From assembly GCA_018623515.1 (NCBI GenBank), contig JAAZVL010000003.1, forward strand, positions 1 to 48,562: 48,562 nucleotides of DNA. Reading direction: 5' to 3'. A program made the translations under genes and the position numbers. This stretch comes from Marinobacter sp. Lineage in GTDB: Bacteria; Pseudomonadota; Gammaproteobacteria; Pseudomonadales; Oleiphilaceae. Positions 33,166 through 42,547 of this stretch are shown piece after piece (the first letter of the stretch is position 1; every line of letters begins with the position of its first letter). A model generated the notes under the pieces. It saw nothing but the letters and a program-made list of their open reading frames with translations, was not told the origin of the DNA and did no database searches.

Positions 33166-34305
33166 GTGTCCGACTACTTCAACGACATCCACGAACAGGC
33201 ACGCCTCAGTGCCCGGAAATTCATCGAAACCCACGTTCTGCCCCATATCGACGACTGGGAAGAAGCGGGGGAATTTCCCCGGGAGTTGTACAAGAAGGCG
33301 GGCGATGCTGGCCTGCTCGGTATCGGCTTCCCGGAAGCCCTGGGCGGCACGGGCGAGGGGGACATCTTTCTCAAAGTGGCTGTCTCCGAAGAACTCATGC
33401 GATCCACCTCCGGCGGCCTGGTGGCGGGCCTCGGCTCCCTGGACATCGGTCTGCCGCCGGTCGCCAAGTGGGCCAGAAAAGAAATCCGCGAACAGATCGT
33501 GCCTCCGGTCCTGCGCGGCGAGAGAATCTCCGCCCTGGCGATCACCGAACCCGGCGGCGGCTCCGACGTGGCCAACCTCAAGACCCGCGCCGTTCGGGAC
33601 GGTGATCACTATATCGTCAACGGCAGCAAGACTTTCATCACCAGCGGCATGCGCGCCGACCACTACACCGTCGCCGTGCGCACCGGCGGCGAAGGCCACG
33701 GCGGCATCAGCCTCCTGCTCATCGACCGGGATATGCCAGGGTTTTCCACCGGCAAGAAGCTCCGCAAGATGGGCTGGTGGGCCAGCGACACCGCCGAGCT
33801 GTTCTTCGAAGACTGCCGGGTACCGGCCGACCGCCTGATCGGCGCCGAAAACGCCGGCTTCATCGCCATCATGAGCAACTTCCTGGCCGAACGCCTGAGC
33901 CTCTCCATCATGGCCTACATGACCGCCCAGCTCGCCTACGAGGCTGCCCTGGATTACACCAAACAACGCCAGGCCTTCGGCCGCAACATCGCCGGCTTCC
34001 AGGTCACCCGCCACAAGCTGGTGGACATGGCCACCCAGATCGACATCGCACGGGAGTATACCTACCGCTGCGCAGCCTTGATGCAGGCCGGCAAGAACCC
34101 GATCAAGCAGGTGGCCATGGCCAAGAATTTCTCGGTGGACGTCTGCGAGAAAGTCACCCGGGAGGCGGTGCAGCTGTTCGGCGGCATGGGTTACATGCGG
34201 GAGTCGGTGGTAGAGCGCCTGTACCGGGATGCAAAGATCCTGTCCATCGGCGGCGGCACTACGGAGATCATGAAGGAACTGATTGCCAAACAGCTGAAGC
34301 TCTGA
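33166..34305 (+). CDS. Acyl-CoA dehydrogenase, long-chain/isovaleryl type
   Basis: A 379-residue FAD enzyme that introduces a 2,3-double bond into acyl-CoA. Family signatures are ALAITEPGGGSDVANLKT and QLFGGMGYMRE. The position that carries the catalytic Glu in medium-chain enzymes (YEGT) is glycine here (G363 in IGGGTTEIM). A Glu is present instead at E242 in LAERLSLS, the helix position used by isovaleryl- and long-chain-type enzymes, so catalysis is expected to be intact. The start is GTG 33166. The gene stands alone between terminators/promoters and has a palindromic operator upstream. Chain length is not predictable. Confidence 0.9.
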   Translation: MSDYFNDIHEQARLSARKFIETHVLPHIDDWEEAGEFPRELYKKAGDAGLLGIGFPEALGGTGEGDIFLKVAVSEELMRSTSGGLVAGLGSLDIGLPPVAKWARKEIREQIVPPVLRGERISALAITEPGGGSDVANLKTRAVRDGDHYIVNGSKTFITSGMRADHYTVAVRTGGEGHGGISLLLIDRDMPGFSTGKKLRKMGWWASDTAELFFEDCRVPADRLIGAENAGFIAIMSNFLAERLSLSIMAYMTAQLAYEAALDYTKQRQAFGRNIAGFQVTRHKLVDMATQIDIAREYTYRCAALMQAGKNPIKQVAMAKNFSVDVCEKVTREAVQLFGGMGYMRESVVERLYRDAKILSIGGGTTEIMKELIAKQLKL

Positions 34306-34414
34306 CTTTGGGGGAAGGGGCGTGTCAGGGGCGCTTTTCGGAAGCTCCCACCAGAGATCCGCTCGCACCCAAGTCAGAGTTAAGCCAACTCAAGAGCCAA
34401 CGACCAAGGTTTAG

Positions 34415-34443
34415 TTTCGAACTGCAAGAGACTCCCGTATAAT
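34415..34443 (+). promoter_or_regulatory. Probable sigma-70 promoter of ppa
   Basis: A perfect -10 TATAAT at 34438-34443, with TTTCGA at 34415-34420 as a weak -35 at 17-base spacing. It lies 58 bases upstream of the ppa ATG. Confidence 0.6.
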
Positions 34444-34500
34444 TGCGCCCACTTTTTAGCCGCAGTTAAACGCACCTCAACGTATCAGGAAGGATCGCAC

Positions 34501-35028
34501 ATGCAATTCGACAACATCCCCGCAGGCAAGAACCCGCCTGAAGACATCTACGTTGCCATCGAGATTCCGGCCAACAGCTCCCCCGTCAAGTACGAACTGG
34601 ACAAAGACATGGGCGCCCTGCTGGTAGACCGTTTCATGGCCACCCCGATGTTCTACCCGGCCAACTACGGCTTCATCCCCCACACCCTGGCCGACGACGG
34701 CGACCCCCTGGACGTACTCGTGGTCACCCCGTACCCGGTACAGGCTGGCTCCGTCATCCGTGCACGTCCGGTCGGCGTGCTGAATATGGAAGACGAAGCC
34801 GGCGGTGATGCCAAGCTGGTTGCGGTTCCGCAGGACAAGCTGACCACTTCCTACCACGATGTGAAGGAAATCGACGATCTGCCGGAACTGCTGCGTGATC
34901 AGATCAAGCACTTCTTCGAGAACTACAAGACTCTCGAGCCGGGCAAGTGGGTCAAGGTTCAGGGCTGGGACAACGCCGCAGCCGCCAGGAAAGCCATCGA
35001 AGACGCCATCAACGCCTACAAGGGCTGA
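34501..35028 (+). CDS. ppa: Inorganic pyrophosphatase
   Basis: A 175-residue family I pyrophosphatase (E. coli 176). It hydrolyses PPi in the cytoplasm and so drives biosynthetic reactions. Active-site features are [36 protein letters not shown] (metal-binding aspartates) and the later Asp in [14 protein letters not shown]. The start has AAGGA 9 bases upstream. It is monocistronic, with its own promoter and terminator. Confidence 0.97.
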   Translation: MQFDNIPAGKNPPEDIYVAIEIPANSSPVKYELDKDMGALLVDRFMATPMFYPANYGFIPHTLADDGDPLDVLVVTPYPVQAGSVIRARPVGVLNMEDEAGGDAKLVAVPQDKLTTSYHDVKEIDDLPELLRDQIKHFFENYKTLEPGKWVKVQGWDNAAAARKAIEDAINAYKG

Positions 35029-35049
35029 TTGGCAAGACGCTTCAGATGG

Positions 35050-35082
35050 AAAAAAACCGGGTCCTCGAACCCGGTTTTTTTT
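35050..35082. terminator. Bidirectional terminator between ppa and the DUF2333 gene
   Basis: The stem AAAAAACCGGGT/ACCCGGTTTTTT with a 6-base loop has A and T runs on either side, so it can stop transcription from both convergent genes. Confidence 0.93.
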
Positions 35083-35103
35083 GTGCCCGGAAACGGGACT
35101 CGC

Positions 35104-36156
35104 TCAGCCCCGTGACAACAGATCCCGCATATCGCTGATCGCTGCATTGGCTCGGGACAGGTAGGCGGCCATGGTCAGGGAATGGTTGGCCAGAACGCCG
35201 AAGCCACTGCCGTTCAGGATCACCGGGCTCCACATCTGGCCCTGGGTGCCCTCCAGCTCGATGATGATCTGCTTCACGCTGGCCATGGCATTCTTGTCCT
35301 GCAACACCTTGCGGAAGTCCACCTCGATAGCACGGAAGATGTGCAACAACGCCCAGGCACTGCCACGGGCCTCATAGAACACATCATCGATTTTGGTCCA
35401 GGGTGTCTGCACTTCGGTACCCCCGGTTTCCTCAGCTAGCGGGTTGTCGGCATCCACGTTGGCTACCGCATCAGAGACGGATGCCTTACCGACGCTCTCA
35501 CCCAGGTTACGGGACAGGCTGCCCAGCCGGGTCTCCAGGTCCGCGAGCCAGCTGTTCAGGTTGTCGGCCCGGGCGAAGAACTGGGCGTCGGCCTGCTCAG
35601 GGGCAGACAGGCGGTTCAGGTAACGCTTGAGCGCGCTGATCCCGCGACGGTATTCCGACTCGGTGGACGGGATCGCCCAGCTCTGGCTGTCGAAATGGAA
35701 CTGGGGCTCGGCAATCACCAGGTCCGGATCTTCGGCGGACTGGCTCTGGGAGCGGGCAATATCCCGGCGCATGGCCCGGGACAGATCTCGAAGCTGGACC
35801 AGCACACCAAATTCCCAGTTGGCGATGTTGTCCAGCCAGAGGCCCGGCGGGAAAATGTCGTTGGAAATGTAGCCACCGGGCTTGTCCAGCAGGGTTTCGG
35901 CAATACGGATCATGGTGGTTGTGGTGGCGAAACCGGTAACCGGCTCCCTCTCCATGGTGTTGGCCACCGTCCGGGTGTTCTCCCGCACGGAGAAGGTGTC
36001 AGGCTCGCCGCTCCAGTAGATACCGAAGACAATGGCCGCGAGCAGGTAGATCACCAGTACCGCGATGATGAACCGGCCAACGACGCCGCTGCCCCCGGCG
36101 TAATCCTGAACGTCCTCTTTCCGATCCCTGAAGAACTGTCTGAATTTGCCTGGCAT
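35104..36156 (-). CDS. DUF2333 family inner-membrane protein
   Basis: A 350-residue protein with one N-terminal membrane helix (VVGRFIIAVLVIYLLAAIVF, about 25-45) and a large remainder, probably periplasmic, rich in helices. Recognisable DUF2333 stretches include GGYISNDIFPPGLWLDNI and NWEFGVLVQLRDLSRAMRRD. ATG 36156 has AGGAG 6 bases upstream; the frame is open further up but overlaps the LapD-like gene. It begins 7 bases after that gene's stop, so the two are probably co-transcribed. Function is unknown. Confidence 0.85.
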   Translation of the reverse strand: MPGKFRQFFRDRKEDVQDYAGGSGVVGRFIIAVLVIYLLAAIVFGIYWSGEPDTFSVRENTRTVANTMEREPVTGFATTTTMIRIAETLLDKPGGYISNDIFPPGLWLDNIANWEFGVLVQLRDLSRAMRRDIARSQSQSAEDPDLVIAEPQFHFDSQSWAIPSTESEYRRGISALKRYLNRLSAPEQADAQFFARADNLNSWLADLETRLGSLSRNLGESVGKASVSDAVANVDADNPLAEETGGTEVQTPWTKIDDVFYEARGSAWALLHIFRAIEVDFRKVLQDKNAMASVKQIIIELEGTQGQMWSPVILNGSGFGVLANHSLTMAAYLSRANAAISDMRDLLSRG

Positions 36157-36163
36157 AAGACTC

Positions 36164-38122
36164 CTAATCCCCTTGCGGTTGTTGGTCAGCAGCGAATGGT
36201 CGACCCAAATGGTACCCCATGGCGCCATCGATACCCAGCTTGCAGAGCACCGAGTACTCCGCCGCCGTTTCCACTCCGGTCGCGAACACCCGGACGCCAC
36301 GCCGATGGGCTATACCAATCACCGATTCCAGATAGAAACGGTTTTCCTCGTGACTGTCGATGTCGTGGATAAAGCTGTTATCGATACGCAGGGCCTGGAA
36401 CCTCAGATTTCTGAGATAGCTGAAGGGTACGCCCCCCACCCCGAACCGGTCCACCAGCACCGGTACGTTGATCCTTCCCAGCGCTCTTACCAGCAGCCCC
36501 ACCGCGGTCCGATGGTGATGGATGGTCTGCTCGGAGATCCCGATCCACAGCTGGCGGGCGCTGTCACCGGTCTGTTCCAGACGGGCAAGCAGTTCCTCCC
36601 GGAACGCCTCGCTGGCCACCGATGCCCCGGCCAGGGATACCGCGAGTTGCTGGCTTGGCTCGGCAGCAAGCCTTTCCAGCACTCGTTGCATCAGCAGCCG
36701 GTCGATCTGTTCAACCAGCCCGAAGCGTTCCGCCATAGGTACAAAGACGCTGGCCTTGAGTTCACCTTCCGGCGTATCCAGCCTGGAAAACACCTGGTGA
36801 TACAGTGGCGACTCGGTGTGCTCACTGATCATCGGTTGCAGCCACAGCGAGAAACGCTGCTTGCGTATGGCCTCTGTCAGTATAACTCGCCAGGTCTCCA
36901 GATTGTGGTGATGCTCCTGCTCTCCATTGGCCAACTGGCAACCACTCTTTCCGAGCGCCTGGGCCTTCCGCAGTGCTTCGTCGGCAGCCGACATCAACTC
37001 GCGGGCGCTTCTACCCTTCCGGGCCCTGGCAAGCCCGGCATGCACGGCCACCGCCACGGAGGAAGCAAGGTCGGCATAGATGCTATCCAGTTCTGCGACA
37101 AGGTCCCGGCACCAGACACGGGCATCGGCCGGCATGGCGCCAGGCAGGTAAAGAGCGAAATCAGCCCCGGTCCGTCGGCCGGCAAAACTGCCTGCATGCC
37201 GGGCCATGAAGCGGCCCAGCTCACCAGCAATCCTTACCAGGAGACGATCGCCTTCGGCACGACCAAACGTCTGGTTGAAACCGGCAAAGTCCCACAACTG
37301 GATCAGGAGCAGCATCCCCGGTGCCGACCTTTCCTCCGACTCCACCTCGACCTTGAGCCTCTGGTCGAAAGCATTGCGACTGGCCAGGCCGGTGACCGGA
37401 TCCTCATTGCTCAATCGACGGAGGTGCTGGATCAGTTTGGCTTGCCCCTCGAACAGGTGTCCGAGGTCGTCGGACATCCGGTTCATGGCCTCGGTCACCT
37501 GGTTCAGCTCCCGGGTCGAGCGAATGGTGACATGGCGCCGGAAGTCCCGGTTACCCAGTGCCTTTGCCTGCTCTTCCAGGGCTGCCAGTGGCCGCAAGGT
37601 CCGTTTGAGCAGCATGAACAGGGCAAACAGGCCCACGGCGCCGATCACCATGATTGCAACGACAAGCCCGCTGGTGATGCGCCAGAGATCCCGGTACGCC
37701 CGCCCCGGGTCGCTCACCACCTGAACCGTGCCGAGCCTGCGCCAGCCGCGCACCACTTCGGCTTCGGCGACCGGAAGCGGGAGATCCGCTATTGAACGGA
37801 ACCAGCCCGGCACACCAACCTGGTCCAGGGATTTCCGGCGCCCGGCGATGATCTCGCCCTTGTTGTTCAGATAGATGACCCGAAGATAGCGACCGCTGTC
37901 AAAGACCGCATCAATCAGGGACGCCGAGGCGACCGGATCACTCCCGTCGATGGCATTGGAAAGGGACAGTCCGACGGCAGTGGCGCCATCCCGGGCATGG
38001 CCTGTCAGCTGCTCGGAGACATAGCCGCGAAAATGGCTGAAGCTGGTCACGAAGCCGGCCACAAGCACAACCACCAGCAGGCCGCCGGTAAAAAGCAGCA
38101 GGAGGGTACGGAGAGTAATCAT
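36164..38122 (-). CDS. LapD-like transmembrane c-di-GMP receptor
   Basis: A 652-residue protein (Pseudomonas LapD is about 650). Layout: TM helix (about 5-25), periplasmic LapD_MoxY_N domain (GHARDGATAVGLSLS to VQVVSDPGRAYRDLW), TM helix (about 150-172), HAMP, a degenerate GGDEF domain (RTGADF) and a degenerate EAL domain (LWLQP in place of EALxR). Loss of both catalytic motifs fits a receptor, not an enzyme. The RGW in the periplasmic domain matches the GW loop by which LapD holds the protease LapG. ATG 38122 fits family length; ATG 38167 with GGAG is an alternative. No LapG or large adhesin gene is in the window. It is divergent from a diguanylate cyclase. Confidence 0.85.
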   Translation of the reverse strand: MITLRTLLLLFTGGLLVVVLVAGFVTSFSHFRGYVSEQLTGHARDGATAVGLSLSNAIDGSDPVASASLIDAVFDSGRYLRVIYLNNKGEIIAGRRKSLDQVGVPGWFRSIADLPLPVAEAEVVRGWRRLGTVQVVSDPGRAYRDLWRITSGLVVAIMVIGAVGLFALFMLLKRTLRPLAALEEQAKALGNRDFRRHVTIRSTRELNQVTEAMNRMSDDLGHLFEGQAKLIQHLRRLSNEDPVTGLASRNAFDQRLKVEVESEERSAPGMLLLIQLWDFAGFNQTFGRAEGDRLLVRIAGELGRFMARHAGSFAGRRTGADFALYLPGAMPADARVWCRDLVAELDSIYADLASSVAVAVHAGLARARKGRSARELMSAADEALRKAQALGKSGCQLANGEQEHHHNLETWRVILTEAIRKQRFSLWLQPMISEHTESPLYHQVFSRLDTPEGELKASVFVPMAERFGLVEQIDRLLMQRVLERLAAEPSQQLAVSLAGASVASEAFREELLARLEQTGDSARQLWIGISEQTIHHHRTAVGLLVRALGRINVPVLVDRFGVGGVPFSYLRNLRFQALRIDNSFIHDIDSHEENRFYLESVIGIAHRRGVRVFATGVETAAEYSVLCKLGIDGAMGYHLGRPFAADQQPQGD

Positions 38123-38360
38123 TCCCGCCTGGTTCCGCGAAGACGGCGGACTCTGCTTCCATGCCATAAGGAATTGCTCCGGAGGGGCTGCACCAGTCGA
38201 CTCGGCAACTGTGACCTGCACCCCAGAGTTGACAAACATTTACATTGCGCCACCTACGCCGACCACTTTAAACACTATAGACTCTGTAAAAGCACCGAGG
38301 TAAAAAAATCGTCCCCACCGGGCGGGGCGAACATCATGTGTAGGGACGGGCCGAAGCAAC

Positions 38361-39977
38361 ATGAATGACGAGAGCCAGAAAGAAAAACTCAGACAACACT
38401 TTGCCCGACGCGTAACCACCCAGGCGCGGGTTGTCCTGGACACCTGGCAGAAGATCCATTCCGACCACAGCCTGGCCGCCAACCATCGCGCCGAACTGGT
38501 CAGTGCCACCGACAAGCTGGTCCGTTACGCCCAACGTTTCGAGATGGACAGCCACGCGCAGGCCGGCCGGAAGGCGCTTGACCTGATGACCCGCTGGCCC
38601 GCTGACAGCGCTCCGGACGAGGAGCTGTGGCCGCAGCTTCAGGATGCGATGGAACACCTGTGCCGGAGCACCCTGCGCCGCACCGACAAGGACAAGACCG
38701 AAACACCCCTGCAATACCGGCGGACGCCGATCTACATTGCGCTTGGAAATGAGGAAATGGCCGCCCGCCTGATCCGACAGCTGGAATTCTTCGGCTTCCG
38801 GGCCTCGGCGTTTACCAGTGCCGATGCCCTGATGGAAGCCTGCGCCCTGAGCAAACCGGAAACCATCCTCATGGATGTCAGCTTTGGGGGCGACGCAAAC
38901 GCCGGCATTGGCATCATCGAACAGTTGCAGGAGCGCCACGAGACGCCCATCCCGGTCATTTTCGTCAGCGATGAGGACGGCTCCATTGAAACCCGTCTCA
39001 GGGCCTCGCGTTGCGGCGGCGAGGAGTTTTTCTATCCGGCGGTCGATCCCGGACAGCTGATTGAAAAAATCGAGACCTACACCCACGGCAATACCGTTGA
39101 ACCCTACCGGGTGCTGGTGCTTGACGACTCCCGGGCCCAGGCGAAGTATATGGAAACGGTGCTGAAACGGGCCGGAATGACCGCCCACATCATCACCGAT
39201 CCGATGCAGATCATTCATGCCCTGGATGAATTCTCACCGGAAATCATCATTCTCGACATGTACATGCCAGGCTGCACAGGCATGGAGATCGCCCGGGTGA
39301 TCCGTCAGCAGGACCGCTTTCACAGCGTGCCGATCATCTACCTCTCGGCGGAGGAAGACGTCAGCAAGCAGCTCCATGCCATGAGCCTGGGCGGAGACGA
39401 CTTCCTGACCAAGCCCATCGATCCCAAGCACCTGATCGCCACCATCCACAACCGTGGGCGGCGGGCGCGCTCCCTGCTGGCCCTGATGATCCGCGACAGC
39501 CTGACCGGGCTGTATAACCACACCCACACCCTCCATCTTCTGGACCAGGAGATTGCCAAGGCGCGCCAGAAGGATCAGCTTCTGTCCTTCGCGATGATCG
39601 ATATCGACTATTTCAAGAAGGTGAACGACACCTTCGGGCACCCGATCGGAGACCGGGTGCTGCGCAGCCTGTCCATGTTCCTGAAACAGCGGTTACGCAA
39701 GACTGATCATGTCGGGCGTTATGGCGGCGAGGAATTTGCCATCATCCTCCCGGATACCCGTCCCAGCGATGCCCGCAATGTGCTGAACGAGATCCGGGAA
39801 CGGTTCGCGGAACTTCGCCAGCGCGCGGGCGACCGGGAGTTCAATGTGACGTTCAGCTGCGGCGTCGCCACCCTGCGGCCGGGACAAACCGCCCAGGAAC
39901 TCTGCGACAGGGCCGACCAGGCGCTGTATGCCTCCAAGAAGGCCGGCCGTAACTGCGTGAGCGCAGATACCCCCTGA
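38361..39977 (+). CDS. Response regulator-type diguanylate cyclase (REC-REC-GGDEF)
   Basis: A 538-residue cytoplasmic protein. Residues 1-110 are a helical bundle (possibly HPt-like, but no phospho-His is evident). A first receiver domain (about 122-240) keeps an Asp (ILMDVSFGG) but lacks the usual acidic pair. A second (about 252-370) is complete: VLVLDDSRA, IIILDMYMPG, LTKPIDP. The GGDEF domain has active motif GGEEF (455-459) and an inhibitory I-site RKTD (446-449), five residues upstream as usual. It should make c-di-GMP when phosphorylated, with product feedback. Its divergent neighbour is a LapD-like receptor, suggesting a local writer/reader pair. The cognate kinase is not apparent. 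Confidence 0.9.
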   Translation: MNDESQKEKLRQHFARRVTTQARVVLDTWQKIHSDHSLAANHRAELVSATDKLVRYAQRFEMDSHAQAGRKALDLMTRWPADSAPDEELWPQLQDAMEHLCRSTLRRTDKDKTETPLQYRRTPIYIALGNEEMAARLIRQLEFFGFRASAFTSADALMEACALSKPETILMDVSFGGDANAGIGIIEQLQERHETPIPVIFVSDEDGSIETRLRASRCGGEEFFYPAVDPGQLIEKIETYTHGNTVEPYRVLVLDDSRAQAKYMETVLKRAGMTAHIITDPMQIIHALDEFSPEIIILDMYMPGCTGMEIARVIRQQDRFHSVPIIYLSAEEDVSKQLHAMSLGGDDFLTKPIDPKHLIATIHNRGRRARSLLALMIRDSLTGLYNHTHTLHLLDQEIAKARQKDQLLSFAMIDIDYFKKVNDTFGHPIGDRVLRSLSMFLKQRLRKTDHVGRYGGEEFAIILPDTRPSDARNVLNEIRERFAELRQRAGDREFNVTFSCGVATLRPGQTAQELCDRADQALYASKKAGRNCVSADTP

Positions 39978-40250
39978 CGCCGTCTGCTGGCGGGCAGGTT
40001 CCGGCCCGCCGCCCCTACCTTCTGCTATGAAACCAACGTCGTATGGAAGTCGGCCCTGACCTTGCCGACAATGATTGTCATCAGCGGAAAGATCCCGTTT
40101 CGATTGCCAGTGCTGTCTTTTTACGACCAATGGCCAACACGGAAGATTGTCAAAAAGTGTTGATCTGAGGAAAACAAGCACGCACCATTGTGGGAAAATG
40201 CCGTGATTTTCGGCGATCCTGTTAAAAAAGACAGCAAGGCAGGCGTATTC
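39978..40250. other. Intergenic region between the diguanylate cyclase and aroQ
   Basis: 273 bases. A strong 7-base GC stem GGCGGGC/GCCCGCC (39989-40010) follows the cyclase stop by 11 bases but lacks a T run, so it is only a possible terminator. The rest is AT-richer toward 40150-40240 and should contain the promoter of aroQ-accBC; I could not place -35/-10 boxes with confidence. Confidence 0.45.
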
Positions 40251-40691
40251 ATGTCCACCATTCTCGTGCTCCATGGCCCCAACCTCAACATGCTCGGCAC
40301 CCGTGAGCCCGAGGTGTACGGCTACGAGACCCTGAAAGACATCGATGACCGACTGAAGGCAAAAGCGGCCGAAAAGGGCCACCACCTGCTCCACCTTCAG
40401 TCCAATGCCGAGTACGAACTGATCGAGCGGGTCCATGAAGCACGGGCCGAAGGCGTGGATTTCCTCATCATCAATCCGGCCGCCTTCACCCATACCAGCA
40501 TCGCCCTTCGGGATGCCGTGCTGGCTTCCGGGATCCCTTTCATCGAAGTGCATCTTTCCAACGTGCATGCGCGGGAACCGTTTCGCCATCACTCCTATTT
40601 TTCCGATATCGCCATTGGCGTTATCTGCGGGCTGGGCAGCCAGGGGTACGACCTTGCCCTCCAGGCGGCCCTGCAACGAATTCACCGATAG
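40251..40691 (+). CDS. aroQ: Type II 3-dehydroquinate dehydratase AroQ
   Basis: A 146-residue dodecameric enzyme of the shikimate pathway. Motifs are [20 protein letters not shown] (with the active-site Arg and Tyr), [15 protein letters not shown] and [21 protein letters not shown] 40251 precedes the conserved core; the open frame extends to 40188 without a good ribosome site. The aroQ-accB-accC order is widely conserved. Confidence 0.96.
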   Translation: MSTILVLHGPNLNMLGTREPEVYGYETLKDIDDRLKAKAAEKGHHLLHLQSNAEYELIERVHEARAEGVDFLIINPAAFTHTSIALRDAVLASGIPFIEVHLSNVHAREPFRHHSYFSDIAIGVICGLGSQGYDLALQAALQRIHR

Positions 40692-40718
40692 ATCAGAAAC
40701 AACGGGACTGGATTAACT

Positions 40719-41180
40719 ATGGATATTCGCAAGATCAAGAAACTCATTGAACTCCTGGAGGAATCCGACGTCGAGGAACTGGAGATCCAGGAAGGCGACG
40801 ACTCTGTCCGCATCTCCCGCCGTCGCGAACAGCCCGCCGGCACCCAGTACGTGAGCCACGTGCCTGCGCCGGCACCCCAGGCAGCAGCCCCCGCGCCGGC
40901 CCCGGCTCCCGCCGCAGAAGAGCCCGCGGCCCCGGCAGGTCCGTCCGGCCACACCGTGAACTCCCCGATGGTCGGCACCTTCTACCGGGCACCGTCGCCC
41001 ACCGCCCAGGCGTTCGTGGAAGTGGGCCAGACCGTCAACGTTGGTGACGTGATCTGCATCGTCGAGGCGATGAAGATGATGAACCAGATCGAGGCTGACA
41101 AGGCCGGAACGGTAACTGAAATCCTGGTCGAGAATGGCCAGCCGGTGGAGTTTGACCAGCCCCTGGTCGTCATTTCCTGA
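40719..41180 (+). CDS. accB: Biotin carboxyl carrier protein AccB
   Basis: A 153-residue subunit of acetyl-CoA carboxylase. An N-terminal helical segment ([20 protein letters not shown]) is followed by an Ala/Pro-rich linker (about 50-75) and a biotinyl domain with the biotin-accepting lysine K119 in [12 protein letters not shown]. It shuttles carboxybiotin from AccC to the carboxyltransferase for malonyl-CoA synthesis. AccC follows 18 bases later. Confidence 0.97.
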   Translation: MDIRKIKKLIELLEESDVEELEIQEGDDSVRISRRREQPAGTQYVSHVPAPAPQAAAPAPAPAPAAEEPAAPAGPSGHTVNSPMVGTFYRAPSPTAQAFVEVGQTVNVGDVICIVEAMKMMNQIEADKAGTVTEILVENGQPVEFDQPLVVIS

Positions 41181-41198
41181 ACTGGGTGATTGTTACTC

Positions 41199-42545
41199 AT
41201 GGCCATGTTAGAAAAAGTTCTGATCGCAAACCGCGGTGAAATCGCGCTGCGTATCCTGCGTGCCTGCAAGGAACTGGGCATCAAGACCGTTGCCGTGCAC
41301 TCGCAGGTTGACCGGGAACTGATGCACGTCCGTCTCGCCGACGAATCCGTGTGCATCGGCCCGAACAGCGCTACCGACAGCTACCTGAACATCCCCGCCA
41401 TCATCAGTGCGGCGGAAGTGACCGATTCCGTGGGCATCCACCCCGGTTACGGCTTCCTGGCGGAAAATGCCGACTTCGCCGAGCAGGTCGAAAAGAGCGG
41501 TTTCCGCTTTATCGGCCCGAAGGCCGAAACCATCCGTCTGATGGGCAACAAGGTCTCCGCCATCGAAGCCATGAAAAAGGCAGGCGTGCCAACCGTGCCC
41601 GGATCCGACGGCCCGCTCACCGATGACGACGAGCGCACCCTGCAGATTGCCCGTAAGATCGGCTATCCGGTGATGATCAAGGCGGCGTCCGGCGGTGGTG
41701 GCCGGGGCATGCAGGTGGTCCACTCCGAGGCCGCCCTGCTCAAGGCGATCCAGATCACCCAGAGCGAGGCCCGCAACGCCTTCGGCGACCCCACCGTTTA
41801 TCTGGAGAAGTTCCTCGAGACTCCGCGCCACGTGGAAGTCCAGGTCCTGGCGGACATGCACGGCAATGTCATCCACCTGGGCGACCGCGACTGCTCCATG
41901 CAGCGCCGCAACCAGAAGGTGATCGAGGAAGCGCCGGCACCGAACGTCAATGCCGAGTCCCGCGCCAAGACCCTGAAAGCCTGTGTCGATGCCTGCAAGG
42001 AAATCGGTTACGTGGGCGCCGGTACTTTCGAGTTCCTGTACCAGGATGGCGAGTTCTACTTCATCGAGATGAACACCCGGGTCCAGGTGGAGCACCCGGT
42101 CTCCGAGATGGTGACCGGTGTGGACATCGTGCGCGAGCAGCTACGCATTGCCAGCGGGCTGCCGCTGCAATACAGCCAGGATGATATCCACATCCTGGGG
42201 CACGCCATCGAGTGCCGGATCAACGCCGAGGACCCCAAGACCTTCGTGCCCAGTCCCGGCAAGATCAAGCACTATCACGCACCCGGTGGCAACGGCATCC
42301 GGGTCGACTCCCACCTGTACAGCGGCTACACGGTACCGCCGTACTACGATTCGCTGGTAGCCAAGCTCATCACCTGGGGCGATGACCGCGAGATCGCACG
42401 CCGGCGCATGAAGAACGCGCTGGACGAGATGGTGGTCGAGGGCATCAAGACCAACCAGCCCCTGCATCGGAGACTGGTACGCGATGGTGGCTTCAAACAG
42501 GTAGACTTCACCATCCACTACCTGGAAAAACTGATGCGGGAATAA
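41199..42545 (+). CDS. accC: Acetyl-CoA carboxylase biotin carboxylase AccC
   Basis: A 448-residue ATP-grasp enzyme (E. coli 449) that carboxylates biotin on AccB. Signatures are [19 protein letters not shown], the glycine loop [32 protein letters not shown] and [23 protein letters not shown] 41199 follows GGGTGA by 9 bases; ATG 41205 is also possible and gives the commoner family N-terminus. Confidence 0.97.
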   Translation: MAMLEKVLIANRGEIALRILRACKELGIKTVAVHSQVDRELMHVRLADESVCIGPNSATDSYLNIPAIISAAEVTDSVGIHPGYGFLAENADFAEQVEKSGFRFIGPKAETIRLMGNKVSAIEAMKKAGVPTVPGSDGPLTDDDERTLQIARKIGYPVMIKAASGGGGRGMQVVHSEAALLKAIQITQSEARNAFGDPTVYLEKFLETPRHVEVQVLADMHGNVIHLGDRDCSMQRRNQKVIEEAPAPNVNAESRAKTLKACVDACKEIGYVGAGTFEFLYQDGEFYFIEMNTRVQVEHPVSEMVTGVDIVREQLRIASGLPLQYSQDDIHILGHAIECRINAEDPKTFVPSPGKIKHYHAPGGNGIRVDSHLYSGYTVPPYYDSLVAKLITWGDDREIARRRMKNALDEMVVEGIKTNQPLHRRLVRDGGFKQVDFTIHYLEKLMRE

Positions 42546-42547
42546 CC

